This document shows, one piece after another, positions 18,160 through 28,142 of a stretch of 64,000 bases of DNA; position 1 is the first letter of the stretch, and every line of letters begins with the position of its first letter. Both the position numbers and the translations under genes were made by a program. The stretch comes from Bacteroidales bacterium (GTDB lineage: Bacteria; Bacteroidota; Bacteroidia; Bacteroidales; GCA-2748055): the NCBI GenBank assembly GCA_021738565.1, contig JAIPBT010000003.1:1-64000 (forward strand). Direction: 5' to 3'. The notes beneath the pieces were generated by a model. That model saw only the letters and a program-made list of their open reading frames with translations. It searched no databases and had not been told where the DNA came from.

Positions 18160-20331
18160 CTAACTCAATTCATCTTTCTTCCCGTTTTTTCTGTTTCTGA
18201 GATAAAATACAAACAGGAACAACACCAGGGCAGAAACAACTGCAAAAAAGATCCTGACTGCAGGTGAAAAGCTGGTTTCGGGCCTTTCAGGATCTATATC
18301 TGTAAGGGTAGTATCCGGCTCATCCCCTGAATGGTCAATGAATTCCTTTTTCAGGCTCCTGATCGTATCATGTTGTTCTAATTCTTCCTGTATTTCAGCT
18401 TCTTCTCTCTCTTTTTCAATTTTATCCTCCGGAGATTCATCCGCCTCTGAAACAATTGTTTTCCTTTCTTTTGCAAACACAACAATCTCCGTCAGGTTCA
18501 TGTCTCCATTCTCCTCTACCATGGTAAGATCAATGTTGGTCATATTATCTCCCGGGGTGAATTTGTAATCAAATTTCTTTTTATTGAGTTCAAAAGTATC
18601 TGTAGTGACAAGCACACTGTCATGATAAAGTTCCGCAAGAAGTTTAGCCCCCTTGATTACATCCATGCTTACCTCCATTTCAACCCCTGGTAAAACATTC
18701 CGGATTGTATCCTCCTTAACAGTCAGATGTGAATCCTCTCCCTTGAAAATCCTGGGTTCGTAAGGAATTGGCCTGAATATTAATTGATCCGAAATATCAA
18801 TACCGCTTTTGTCAGAAGAATCATCAATATCAATTTTGAATACCAATTCAAGGTATGTTTTGCTTTTGAAAACCAATTCATAGTGACCTCTGGTAAGACG
18901 GGTCTCAAATCGCTGGTTTTCCAGATCCGGACCGGTTGTCGCCAATGTGTCTCCTGAGTAGCGTTCAATGATGTAGGTAATCACATCATCTTTTCTTGAA
19001 ATGGAGTCCAATTCCGACTGTAAATTACCTGATACCTTGTAATACCTCGGATTATTATCCGAGTAGATATTCAGGTAATAGATATCGTGTCTTCCATAAC
19101 CTTCTTCCATGTATTTTGAAAAATATGCACTTGTTCCATTATTGACCGGATGAAAAAAAAGATCATCATCTGTTGTATTCACGGGATATCCGAGGTTCAC
19201 CGGTGTTCCCCATACCCCATTATCATTCAATTCAGAATAAAAAACATCATATCCGCCCATACCGTTGTGACCATAACTGCTGAAATAAAGACGCTTTCCA
19301 TTTTCAGTGATAAACGGGGTATCTTCATTGAACCTGGTATTAATCGCCTTTCCAAGATTAGCAGGTTCTCCCCAGGTACCGTCTGCAAGTCTCTCTGATT
19401 TATAAATATCCAGTCCACCGTTGGTGCCTTTCCTGTTGCTGGTAAAGTAGAGGGTCTGGCCGTCTCTGGAAAACGAACCATGGGATTCCCAGTATTTGGT
19501 GTTGATATTATCACCAAGTTTCTTCATTGGAGTCCAGAAACCATCTTTAAGTTCTGAAACGTACAGGTTACCAATAAAATCATCATCCCTGTAAATGATC
19601 ATAGTTGTTCCGTTATATGACAGGGATGCAGGGTAGACATCATCATCTACTTCCAGTTCCGGGATTAAATCCCTTGGCCGCTGCCATTCCCGGTCCCTGA
19701 ACGATGAATAAAAGGGAACATCATAGAATGGCCTTTCAGAAATATAGGCCATGCTGCTGTCATTGCCGGAGATAACCGGATTAATATCTGAATATCTGTC
19801 GTTAATTTTCTCCCCAAGATTGATAAGGTCGATATCTACCGGGGCATTCATATATTCCCTTGCACGCTCGCAGGTTTCAATCTGTGCTTCAACAAGTTCA
19901 ACATCATAAATATCCTCATCCAGTATCTCAAGGAAATACTTGTAATTCTCAAGTGCCTTATCAATTTTGTTGTTAACGAGGTAAGCGTTCCCAAGGTAAA
20001 AAAAGGTCTCAGGAGGCGCCGACTTTTCACGCCAATTGTTCTCCTTGTATTTAAAATTTATGTTTTCGGACGCTTTTTCAAGGTACCTGATGGACTTTTC
20101 CTTTTGGTAGGGGTCGTTCAGAAAGCAGATCCCGATCTTATAATTGACATCATCGTTATCAGGGTCTGCACGATTTATTTTAAGATATTCAACCAGCGCA
20201 TCCGCGTATTCTTCAAACAAAAAATAGGAGTCGGCTATTAAATATGCGTTCTTAAGATCATCTGACTGGGCATTTATCAGAATAGCGGAAAAAATAACAA
20301 ACAGGACAGAACTTAATATCCTTCTTCTCAT
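18160..20331 (-). CDS. TPR and PD40-repeat protein with C-terminal membrane anchor
   Basis: The 723-residue protein has a signal peptide (ending ILINAQS), TPR-like helices over about residues 25-160 and a beta-propeller of PD40/WD40-like repeats over about 175-430, with DGQTLYFTSNRKGTNGG and GKRLYFSSYGHNGMGG being typical. A domain of unknown fold follows (about 440-610), then an acidic, probably coiled segment. It ends in one hydrophobic helix (about 690-712) and a basic tail. The first half resembles PorE, the T9SS protein that links to peptidoglycan, but there is no OmpA domain; the helix would instead anchor the protein in the inner membrane with the propeller in the periplasm. A role in secretion or envelope assembly is an inference only. 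Confidence 0.72.
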   Translation of the reverse strand: MRRRILSSVLFVIFSAILINAQSDDLKNAYLIADSYFLFEEYADALVEYLKINRADPDNDDVNYKIGICFLNDPYQKEKSIRYLEKASENINFKYKENNWREKSAPPETFFYLGNAYLVNNKIDKALENYKYFLEILDEDIYDVELVEAQIETCERAREYMNAPVDIDLINLGEKINDRYSDINPVISGNDSSMAYISERPFYDVPFYSSFRDREWQRPRDLIPELEVDDDVYPASLSYNGTTMIIYRDDDFIGNLYVSELKDGFWTPMKKLGDNINTKYWESHGSFSRDGQTLYFTSNRKGTNGGLDIYKSERLADGTWGEPANLGKAINTRFNEDTPFITENGKRLYFSSYGHNGMGGYDVFYSELNDNGVWGTPVNLGYPVNTTDDDLFFHPVNNGTSAYFSKYMEEGYGRHDIYYLNIYSDNNPRYYKVSGNLQSELDSISRKDDVITYIIERYSGDTLATTGPDLENQRFETRLTRGHYELVFKSKTYLELVFKIDIDDSSDKSGIDISDQLIFRPIPYEPRIFKGEDSHLTVKEDTIRNVLPGVEMEVSMDVIKGAKLLAELYHDSVLVTTDTFELNKKKFDYKFTPGDNMTNIDLTMVEENGDMNLTEIVVFAKERKTIVSEADESPEDKIEKEREEAEIQEELEQHDTIRSLKKEFIDHSGDEPDTTLTDIDPERPETSFSPAVRIFFAVVSALVLFLFVFYLRNRKNGKKDELS

Positions 20332-20569
20332 TTTGGCTGATTTATATACATCCTGGTGCTTTATTAAAACTTATCAAGCACTGCTAAATAATATGAGCTC
20401 TCTTTCTGACACTACTTAATGATTAATTGAAAACTATCCCAGCGCACGCTACAACAAAAGTAAAAAATATCTATCAAGTATTTTATTAAACTTGCAACAT
20501 GATTTTACGGATGATAGAACAGCTGGGATCAAAGCCCTATAAACAGATATGAGTTGGTCAACAGATGAG

Positions 20570-22525
20570 TCAGATCCCGATCAACCTGAAACCTTTTAAC
20601 AGGATCTGAAGATCATTTATTACCTTGTAATCTTTCGCGTATAAAACATTAATATTGTTGATTGCACGCGGGTTTTTCTGCTTTCCTGCAAGTGTTATTG
20701 CAGGCGTTAAAATTCCTTTTCTCAATTTTGGAAGCGAGGTTACATCCGTTTCTTCAGAAAGCTGGTAGCCAACAAGGGTATAACAACCCACAAAAACCTT
20801 AAATAATCGCGCAACGGCCCATATTGGTTTTTTGATAAAGAATATCCAGAGGGGAAATGCAGCAAGTAAAAGAAATGAGGCAATAAGATCAAACAACCGT
20901 TTGGTCCTCAGGTTTGCTTTGTTCCCTATTGAGTTAAAATGTATCGTGTACAGTTCACCGGAAGTATTAATTGAATTGCTTCCTATGATTGAAAGGCTTT
21001 CCGGCGGGGCAATTTTATAATTTACTGGCAAGGTCGTCAACATGGTCATTATCCTGATGATCTTTTGTGAAGAGATATTGGCAGAGCAGAATAATATCTC
21101 ATCAAGCTTATGAATCCGGGCAATTTCTGCGATCTGGTCCACTGATCCAATAAAAGGCCTTTTTACATCACTGTCAGGGCTGACATAACCGATGATCTCC
21201 GGTTTTATACGGGTCTTTCCCAGCACATTGCAGACCCGCTCAGCCTCATTTTCATCACCAACAATCACAATTCGCTTCTTTCTCCGGGTAGCCAATTGAT
21301 AACCAGGTAATTTCATTGAATGCATTATCAATCTGAAAAGTGAAGTCCCCAACACCGACCAGGCGGTCCCTAACAGAATTACAGCACGGGAAAATCGCCA
21401 TGTTTCCGGCAGCAAAGCATACACAACAAGGATGGCAAAAGTGCCGATAAAGATTCCCCTTACCAGTTTCCAAATTTTAATGGGATGGTCATATCCTCCC
21501 GAATAATACATCGAGGTGATCCACACAAGAATGTATCCCGGAACAACGTAATACCTGAACTCATCAGGATAATAATCAGGATTTCCGAATTTAATATTGC
21601 CCCACAGGGGCAGGCCAGCAAAAAAGCCTGCAAAAATGATGACTGCATCAAAAACCTGCTGGTAGATCCTCTTTATGAACCGCCGTAAAAGTGCCAGTGA
21701 AGCCCTCAGGTAAATGGCAAGGTTAATAATCAGTGAAAAGATCCTGATGTTCCGCCGGGAAAAATGCTTTTTTGCAAAAATGATCATTGCCTGATAAAAA
21801 ACCATCACATAATTAAGGCTACCCTTTTTGGTGCTCTCACCTTTGTAATGAATGATGGTGGTTTCAGGATAGTAATAATTCTTATATCCGGCCAGGTTGA
21901 TCCTGTGGGAAAGATCGATATCCTCGCCATACATAAAATAGTCTTCATCAAGGTATCCTGTTTTACTGAGTGTTATCATGCGCAGGAACATGAATGCTCC
22001 GGCAAGCACTTCAACTTCATGGATTTCCTCCTTGTCGAGGTATCCCAGGTGGTATTTGCCAAATTTTCTTGAACCGGGAAACAACCCTGACAATCCGAAG
22101 ATCTTATAAAACGCAACCCACGGGGTTGGAAGCGCCCTTTTGGATTCGGGCAGAAAATGACCGCTTCCGTCAATCATTTTCACTCCCAGTGCACCGGCAT
22201 CGGGATGATCCTCCATAAAGTGAAAACATTTGCTTAATGTATTCTCCTCGATCACTGTATCAGGATTCAGCAGCAATATGTATTTTCCTTTTGATTGTTT
22301 GATTGCCAGGTTATTGGCCTTGCTGAAGCCGATATTTTCCCTGTTTTCAATAAGCCTTACCCATGGAAATTTGTCCCTGATGTGATTACAGGATCCGTCA
22401 ACAGAATTATTATCCACTACAAAGACCTCTGTATCCAGTCCCTCTGCAGCCTTTTTAACTGAATGAAGGCATTGTTCGAGAAAGTATTTTACATTGTAAT
22501 TGACAATTATTACTGACAGGTCCAT
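20570..22525 (-). CDS. Family 2 glycosyltransferase fused to a degenerate sugar-phosphate transferase
   Basis: The first 250 of 651 residues form a GT2 domain: VIIVNYNVKYFLEQCL, VDNNSVDGS, ENIGFSKANNLAI, LLNPDTVIEE and YGEDIDLSHRI. Several membrane segments follow (about 285-400), then a Rossmann-like part (RIVIVGDENEAERV onwards). The end (KRLFDLIASFLLLAAFPLW to LLKGFRLIG) looks like the frame of a polyprenyl-phosphate hexose-1-phosphate transferase, but the conserved catalytic stretch of that family is not recognisable. The GT2 half probably adds a sugar to a lipid-linked glycan, with the rest as membrane scaffold. It lies 59 bases after lysA on the same strand. Confidence 0.78.
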   Translation of the reverse strand: MDLSVIIVNYNVKYFLEQCLHSVKKAAEGLDTEVFVVDNNSVDGSCNHIRDKFPWVRLIENRENIGFSKANNLAIKQSKGKYILLLNPDTVIEENTLSKCFHFMEDHPDAGALGVKMIDGSGHFLPESKRALPTPWVAFYKIFGLSGLFPGSRKFGKYHLGYLDKEEIHEVEVLAGAFMFLRMITLSKTGYLDEDYFMYGEDIDLSHRINLAGYKNYYYPETTIIHYKGESTKKGSLNYVMVFYQAMIIFAKKHFSRRNIRIFSLIINLAIYLRASLALLRRFIKRIYQQVFDAVIIFAGFFAGLPLWGNIKFGNPDYYPDEFRYYVVPGYILVWITSMYYSGGYDHPIKIWKLVRGIFIGTFAILVVYALLPETWRFSRAVILLGTAWSVLGTSLFRLIMHSMKLPGYQLATRRKKRIVIVGDENEAERVCNVLGKTRIKPEIIGYVSPDSDVKRPFIGSVDQIAEIARIHKLDEILFCSANISSQKIIRIMTMLTTLPVNYKIAPPESLSIIGSNSINTSGELYTIHFNSIGNKANLRTKRLFDLIASFLLLAAFPLWIFFIKKPIWAVARLFKVFVGCYTLVGYQLSEETDVTSLPKLRKGILTPAITLAGKQKNPRAINNINVLYAKDYKVINDLQILLKGFRLIGI

Positions 22526-22584
22526 AAGCTGGTCATTGTCTCATAAAATTAACGAAAAAGATGAGATCATAATGCTTTAAACAC

Positions 22585-23817
22585 TCAGAGGTCAACATGA
22601 ACCACATTTCTGCTGATATCTTCAAAATCCTCTCTTTTCCTGATCAGGTAATCCTTCCCCTGATGGACAAGAACCTCTGCAGGTCGCAACCGTGAATTGT
22701 AATTCGACGCCATTGCATAACAGTATGCGCCGGCATTCTTAAAAAGGAGGTAATCACCTTCTGAGATCTCGGTTATCTTCCTGTTGTAACCAAAGGTATC
22801 GGTCTCACAAATATAACCTACCACCGTATAAATCCTGGTTTTGCCGGCAGGTTTGCTGATATTGACAACCTCATGGTAAGCATCATAAAACATGGGGCGG
22901 ATAAAATGATTCATCCCTGTATCCAGTCCGGCAAAGACCGTGGAAGTTGTCTGCTTGATCACATTGGTCCTTGCCACAAAATACCCGGCTTCACTTACCA
23001 GGTACTTGCCCGGTTCAAATATGATGGTCAGTTCCTTCCCGTAATCCCTGCAGAATTCGTTGAACCTTTTCGAAAGATTGGTCCCAAGTGCTTCAATATC
23101 GGTTTCAATATCGTCTGCTTTATAGGCCACTTTAAATCCGCTTCCAAAATCAATGTAATCGAGGTCTTTGAATTCCTTTGCGATTTCGAGAATAATTTCA
23201 GCGCCCCGCAAAAAAACCTCGACATCCAGTATATCGGAGCCTGTATGCATATGCAATCCCTCAACATGCATGTTATTCGTCTCTACTACCCTTTTCACAA
23301 GAGGAATCTGGTGGATGGATATTCCAAACTTGGAATCAATATGCCCGGTAGAGATCTTCTGGTTGCCACCGGCAAGTATGTGCGGATTGATCCGAATACA
23401 AACCGGAATATCATTACCGTATTTGTGTCCGAATTGCTCAAGAATTGATATGTTATCAATATTGATCTTTACATTAAGCTGCGCAACATCTTCAATTTCT
23501 TCAATTGATACACAATTGGGCGTATACAATATATCACCGGGATCAAAACCAGCTTGCAGTCCCAGCTTAACTTCCTGAATGGACACAGCATCGAGCCCTG
23601 CACCTAATTTGCGGAAAAGCTTCAAAATATTAACATTGGTAAGAGCCTTGGCTGCATAATTGATCTTAACCCTTGTATTTTTGAAAGCATCCATCATCCT
23701 GTTGTACTGGGCAACCATTTTTTTGGATTCATAGATATACAACGGCGATCCGTATTTCTCCATCAATCCGGTAACAGGAATGCGGTCTATCAAGTACTGG
23801 TTCCTTTTTATTTCCAT
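22585..23817 (-). CDS. lysA: Diaminopimelate decarboxylase
   Basis: LysA makes lysine from meso-diaminopimelate. The 410-residue enzyme is of normal length and has the PLP lysine, Lys57, in YAAKAL. Further motifs are the glycine-rich DFGSGFKV, the substrate-site FEPGKYLVSEAG and the C-terminal GYICETDTFG, which holds the cysteine contributed to the neighbouring subunit, followed by GAYCYAMASNYNSR. It lies 68 bases downstream of recR and upstream of the glycosyltransferase gene, all on the minus strand. Ornithine/arginine decarboxylase relatives share the fold, but the motif set fits LysA. Confidence 0.93.
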   Translation of the reverse strand: MEIKRNQYLIDRIPVTGLMEKYGSPLYIYESKKMVAQYNRMMDAFKNTRVKINYAAKALTNVNILKLFRKLGAGLDAVSIQEVKLGLQAGFDPGDILYTPNCVSIEEIEDVAQLNVKINIDNISILEQFGHKYGNDIPVCIRINPHILAGGNQKISTGHIDSKFGISIHQIPLVKRVVETNNMHVEGLHMHTGSDILDVEVFLRGAEIILEIAKEFKDLDYIDFGSGFKVAYKADDIETDIEALGTNLSKRFNEFCRDYGKELTIIFEPGKYLVSEAGYFVARTNVIKQTTSTVFAGLDTGMNHFIRPMFYDAYHEVVNISKPAGKTRIYTVVGYICETDTFGYNRKITEISEGDYLLFKNAGAYCYAMASNYNSRLRPAEVLVHQGKDYLIRKREDFEDISRNVVHVDL

Positions 23818-23885
23818 GCGTCCCGGGATATTTATCCAAACAAACGGTAAAAGTAAAAAAAAGCACTGAATTACTTACTAAAACT

Positions 23886-24515
23886 TCAATGCCGGACACC
23901 GAAAGTATCTTCAAATTTTGTCCGGTTCAGGATAGAACGGCCCAGTGTAATTTCATCTGCAAATTCCAGGTCATCACCTATCGCCACTCCCCGGGCAAGC
24001 GTAGTAACAACAACCGGAGTATCCTGAAGTTTCTTGTAGATGTAGAAATTGGTTGTGTCACCTTCCATTGTAGTACTTAAAGCAAGGATAACCTCATTTA
24101 TGGTATTGTTATTGGACTTCTCGATCAATGAGTCTATCTTCAGATCAGCCGGCCCAATGCCATCAATAGGCGATATGATTCCCCCGAGAACATGATAGAT
24201 GCCTTTGTATTGTTGCGTGTTTTCAATAGAAATTATATCCCTGATATTTTCCACAACACATACAATTTTGTGATCCCTGTATGGATCACTGCAGATAGAG
24301 CACACATCATTGTCAGAAATGTTGTGACAGATCCGGCAATGCCTAATCTCCCTTTTCATCTTCAGCAATGTGCTGCTGAAATGCTCAACCACAGACTCTT
24401 CCTGTCGCAGCAGGTACAGTACCAATCGAAGTGCTGTTTTTTTCCCAATCCCTGGCAGTGAAGCAAATTCTTCAACAGCCTCTTCCAATAATTTTGAAGA
24501 ATAGTTGTGTTGCAT
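23886..24515 (-). CDS. recR: Recombination protein RecR
   Basis: RecR acts with RecO and RecF to load RecA on gapped DNA. The 209-residue product has the helix-hairpin-helix region [14 protein letters not shown], a four-cysteine zinc finger ([16 protein letters not shown]), a Toprim domain starting at [11 protein letters not shown] and the closing [21 protein letters not shown]. An ATG ten codons upstream (24545) is possible, but [12 protein letters not shown] gives the usual family start and length. CAAATTTA at 24592-24599 reads as a -7 box on the minus strand. Confidence 0.94.
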   Translation of the reverse strand: MQHNYSSKLLEEAVEEFASLPGIGKKTALRLVLYLLRQEESVVEHFSSTLLKMKREIRHCRICHNISDNDVCSICSDPYRDHKIVCVVENIRDIISIENTQQYKGIYHVLGGIISPIDGIGPADLKIDSLIEKSNNNTINEVILALSTTMEGDTTNFYIYKKLQDTPVVVTTLARGVAIGDDLEFADEITLGRSILNRTKFEDTFGVRH

Positions 24516-24626
24516 TGCGATCTGAATGTGGAACAAATTTAGCATTAGAAGGTCATTGCGGCAAAATTTTTGACCTTTTATTGAATTTTACCAAATTTAA
24601 CCCGGCATTGCCATAAATTTGATCAA

Positions 24627-26090
24627 ATGAAGCCCGAACTGATATTGATAATTATATTCCTCTACTTTGGAGCGTTGCTGATCATTTCACAGGTGACAGG
24701 GAAAGGTGCGGATAACGAAGCTTTCTATCTTGGAAACCGCAGATCACCATGGTATATAGTGGCGTTTGGAATGATTGGTGCGTCTTTGTCAGGTGTGACT
24801 TTCATTTCTGTCCCAGGCTGGGTAATTACGAGCCAGATGACCTATATGCAAATGGTACTCGGATACCTTGCCGGTTATATTGTGATCGCTAATGTACTGA
24901 TGCCATTGTTCTACAAGATGGAACTGACAAGTATTTACACATACCTCAATGAACGGTTCGGAAAAATCACCTATAAAACCGGAGCCTCATTGTTTATGGT
25001 TTCCAGGATCATTGGGGCTTCTTTCAGACTTTTTCTGGTAGCACGGGTACTCCATATTTCCGTTTTTAATCACTGGAACGTACCTTTCTGGGCAACAGTA
25101 GTGATTACCATCCTGCTGATCTGGTTCTATACCAATAAAGGAGGCATTAAGACAATTATCTGGACAGACACTTTGCAGACTTTTTCAATGCTTACTGCCG
25201 TAATAATTACTTTTATTTTCATAGGGAAAAAAATGGGACTGGACCTATCGGGCACAATTGAGACAATTTCCCGGAGTGATTTCAGTAAGATATGGGAGTT
25301 CGGAACCTGGAAGAATGGAAATCACTTTTTACAACACTTCTTTTCAGGAATGTTCATAACCATTGTAATGACCGGACTTGACCAGGATATGATGCAAAAA
25401 AACCTGAGCTGCAGGAATATAAAAGAAGCGAAGAAAAACATGTACTGGATGAGTATTTCCCTCATACCGGTGAACCTGCTTTTCCTTTCCCTGGGAGTAT
25501 TGCTGGCCACATTTGCAATTCAGAGCGGAATAGGACTGCCTGAAAAAACCGATGATCTGTTCCCTATGCTTGTTACCGGTGGCATGCTTCCCCAGGTAGT
25601 TGGGATCACCTTTGTTATTGGTCTTCTTGCAGCTGCATATTCAAGTGCGGATTCAGCACTCACGGCATTGACAACCTCTTTTACTGTTGATATTCTTGAC
25701 AATACCGGGCTCGATGAAGCTGCCAGGATAAAGAGAAGGAAAAGGGTGCACATCGCTATCTCAATAATTCTTGCCATCGTTATTTTTATTTTCGAAGCGA
25801 TCAATAACGAAAGTGTTATCTCTGCAATATTCAAAGTTGCCGGGTTCACTTACGGACCATTACTCGGACTTTATGCATTCGGACTCTTTACAAAAAGACA
25901 ACTCACAGAACGCTGGGTACCTTTTGTTGCAGTCCTTGCCCCCATTGCGGCATACATAGACAGGCTGATACTCGAATGGTTGATCAGCAATTACGAGATG
26001 GGATTTGAATTTTTGATAATGAACGGCTTATATACATTCATGGGACTCTGGATCATTTCTCAGAATCAACAGCAAAGATCTCCGAGATAA
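24627..26090 (+). CDS. Sodium:solute symporter (SSS family)
   Basis: This 487-residue inner-membrane carrier has about 13 hydrophobic segments. SSS family marks are GNRRSPWYIVAFGMIGASLSG, the immediately following VTFISVPGWV (the first sodium-site helix), DTLQTFSMLT and AAYSSADSALTALTTSFTVDI. It would import a small solute with sodium; the solute is not readable from sequence. Its 3' end overlaps the convergent acyl-CoA ligase by 38 bases. TAAATTTG at 24614-24621 looks like a -7 box but would place transcription start at the ATG itself, so it is doubtful. Confidence 0.9.
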   Translation: MKPELILIIIFLYFGALLIISQVTGKGADNEAFYLGNRRSPWYIVAFGMIGASLSGVTFISVPGWVITSQMTYMQMVLGYLAGYIVIANVLMPLFYKMELTSIYTYLNERFGKITYKTGASLFMVSRIIGASFRLFLVARVLHISVFNHWNVPFWATVVITILLIWFYTNKGGIKTIIWTDTLQTFSMLTAVIITFIFIGKKMGLDLSGTIETISRSDFSKIWEFGTWKNGNHFLQHFFSGMFITIVMTGLDQDMMQKNLSCRNIKEAKKNMYWMSISLIPVNLLFLSLGVLLATFAIQSGIGLPEKTDDLFPMLVTGGMLPQVVGITFVIGLLAAAYSSADSALTALTTSFTVDILDNTGLDEAARIKRRKRVHIAISIILAIVIFIFEAINNESVISAIFKVAGFTYGPLLGLYAFGLFTKRQLTERWVPFVAVLAPIAAYIDRLILEWLISNYEMGFEFLIMNGLYTFMGLWIISQNQQQRSPR

Positions 26091-27837
26091 TATCAGCATA
26101 TTTTTCACTGATAACCTTGCGCTTTAATTTAAGTGTCGGAGACATTTCACCACTCAGTGGTGTCCATTCATCCGCAACAAGTTTGAATCGTTTTATCCTC
26201 TCAACCTGTCCGAGTTGCTCATTCAACCTGTTCACTTCCTCCTGGAAAGCATTCAATACCCTTTTGTCCCTGATTGATTCCCCTTTACCATTCAAAGAAA
26301 ATCCATGTTCATCTGCCCAGGTTTGCAATGCACTGAAATTAGGAGATATAATTGCACTTGCAAACTTCTGGTTCTCACCGATAACCATGAGTTGATCAAT
26401 CAGCAGGGATTCCTTGAATTTATTTTCAATGGCCTGCGGTGCAATGTACTTGCCACTGGATAATTTAAAAATTTCCTTTTTCCTGTCGGTGATCTTAAGC
26501 CAAATACCATCGACCACCGTTCCTATGTCACCTGTATGGAAATATCCATCTTCGTTGATCACTTCCCTTGTCATGTCAGGCTCTTTGTAATAACCCAGCA
26601 TAATATTCGGCCCCCTGGCAAGTATTTCTCCATCCTCCGCAATCTTTACCTCAACATCCTTAATAATCATTCCTGCACATCCGATCTTAAATTCCTTAGT
26701 AACCTGGTTAGCTACAGAAATCACCGGCGATGTCTCTGTAAGCCCGTAACCTTCATAAACCTCAATACCTGCTGCCCAGAACACTTTCACTAGTCTTGGC
26801 TGGATAGCAGCTCCGCCGGTAATGATCGTATTGCAGCCTCCCAGACTTTTCCTCCATTTGGAAAAGATGAGTTTGTCGGCAATTTTAAGTTTTAAACTGA
26901 AAAGCAAACCGTTTCCTGATTCCGGATCATATTTGTTTCCAAGCTTTACAGCCCAGAAAAACAATGCCCGTTTGATCCCTGAAAGTTCCTTTCCCCTGGC
27001 AATGATTTTATCGTAGACACTTTCCAGTAACCTTGGAACTGCTCCGAAAATTTGTGGATGAATCTCCTGTGAATCCCGGGCAATGGTCCCGATGTTCTCC
27101 GCATAATATACGCTTATACCTTTGTATTGAAAGTTATAGTTGACCATTCTTTCATATACATGGCTGATGGGCAGGAAAGAAAGCGACCGGTGCCTGGAAT
27201 CATATGCAATATGATGGCTGGTTGTGATTGCATTTGACACCAGGTTGTTATGCGAAAGCATGACTCCCTTTGGCATTCCGGTTGTACCGGAAGTGTAAAG
27301 GATGGTGGACATTTCACCAGGATCAATTAAAGATTTGATTTGCTCCAATTCTTCCCTGTATTGCTCCTCGTTTTCTTTGCCTTTTTCCAGAATAATTTGC
27401 CAAAAAGGAGCTCCCTCCACTTTATTAAAAGTATATACCTTCTGGATGCTATTTATTTCCTTAGCTATGGATTCCAGTCTTTTATAAAGGATACTGTCTG
27501 AAACAATTACAAGTTTGGGAGCAGAATGGTTTAAAATGTAGGTATACTCCTCATCACTGATGGTTGGATAAATTGGTACATTGACAATGCCTGCCATCGA
27601 CATCCCCATGTCAAGAAAATTCCATTCAGGCCTGTTATTGCTTATCATGGCTATCTTATCCCCCTTCTTAAGTCCAATCGCCAACAGTCCATAAGCAACA
27701 TAATAGGCTGCTTTTACATATTCCTTTGAAGAATATTTCTTCCAGGAGCCATTGATCCTGGCAGCAAGCATGTCCTCTTTATTTCCAAACTGCTTTCCGA
27801 TGCGGTCAAGAATATCAAACGTTCTGGTTACTTCCAT
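26053..27837 (-). CDS. Long-chain fatty-acid--CoA ligase (AMP-forming)
   Basis: The 594-residue protein belongs to the ANL adenylate-forming superfamily. The phosphate loop TILYTSGTTGMPKGV, the gate motif YEGYGLTETSP, the hinge region YFHTGDIGTV and LKITDRKKEIFKLSSGKYIAP are all present. In this family the fatty acid is activated as acyl-AMP and passed to CoA, usually at the inner face of the membrane. The pattern fits the FAA1/FAD15-type long-chain ligases common in Bacteroidota. No beta-oxidation genes are adjacent. Confidence 0.9.
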   Translation of the reverse strand: MEVTRTFDILDRIGKQFGNKEDMLAARINGSWKKYSSKEYVKAAYYVAYGLLAIGLKKGDKIAMISNNRPEWNFLDMGMSMAGIVNVPIYPTISDEEYTYILNHSAPKLVIVSDSILYKRLESIAKEINSIQKVYTFNKVEGAPFWQIILEKGKENEEQYREELEQIKSLIDPGEMSTILYTSGTTGMPKGVMLSHNNLVSNAITTSHHIAYDSRHRSLSFLPISHVYERMVNYNFQYKGISVYYAENIGTIARDSQEIHPQIFGAVPRLLESVYDKIIARGKELSGIKRALFFWAVKLGNKYDPESGNGLLFSLKLKIADKLIFSKWRKSLGGCNTIITGGAAIQPRLVKVFWAAGIEVYEGYGLTETSPVISVANQVTKEFKIGCAGMIIKDVEVKIAEDGEILARGPNIMLGYYKEPDMTREVINEDGYFHTGDIGTVVDGIWLKITDRKKEIFKLSSGKYIAPQAIENKFKESLLIDQLMVIGENQKFASAIISPNFSALQTWADEHGFSLNGKGESIRDKRVLNAFQEEVNRLNEQLGQVERIKRFKLVADEWTPLSGEMSPTLKLKRKVISEKYADIISEIFAVDSEK

Positions 27838-28142
27838 CTGATTTTTTTTAAATTATATTATTTTGTGGTATTTTTCGAATAATCACTAAAAACAATTATC
27901 ACACTTTAAATAATAAAATGATTATAAATCTGTTTTTCTGTTATTTACAGATATTTAAAATTCAAATTTATTTTCGAATACCTCTTCAAAAATACAAACA
28001 ATATTAACATAACAGTGCTGCATTACCAAAGGTTCAGAAAACAATCTTACAAGTTTCTTAGAATATAAGGAGAAATTAAAATGGTATGGAGCCCGGAAAA
28101 CAGAACTATGCCTTCCCGGATCAGCTGAATAAAAATGCAATG
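27838..28142. other. AT-rich intergenic region between fadD-type gene and alaS
   Basis: About 300 bases with no convincing gene. CAAATTTA at 27963-27970 reads as a -7 box (TAAATTTG) on the minus strand and could serve the acyl-CoA ligase with a leader of about 120 bases. A 15-codon open frame at 28081-28128 follows an AGGAG, but I do not regard it as a gene. No intrinsic terminator for alaS is evident. Confidence 0.5.

Noticed and set aside
24614-24621. TAAATTTG as promoter of the sodium/solute symporter
   Set aside because: It would start transcription at the ATG itself and lacks a -33 partner. The mirror-image box for recR is more plausible.
28081-28128. A 15-codon frame after AAGGAG upstream of the alaS stop region
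   Set aside because: Very short, no recognisable sequence, and Shine-Dalgarno-like strings occur by chance in AG-rich DNA; no promoter box fits it.
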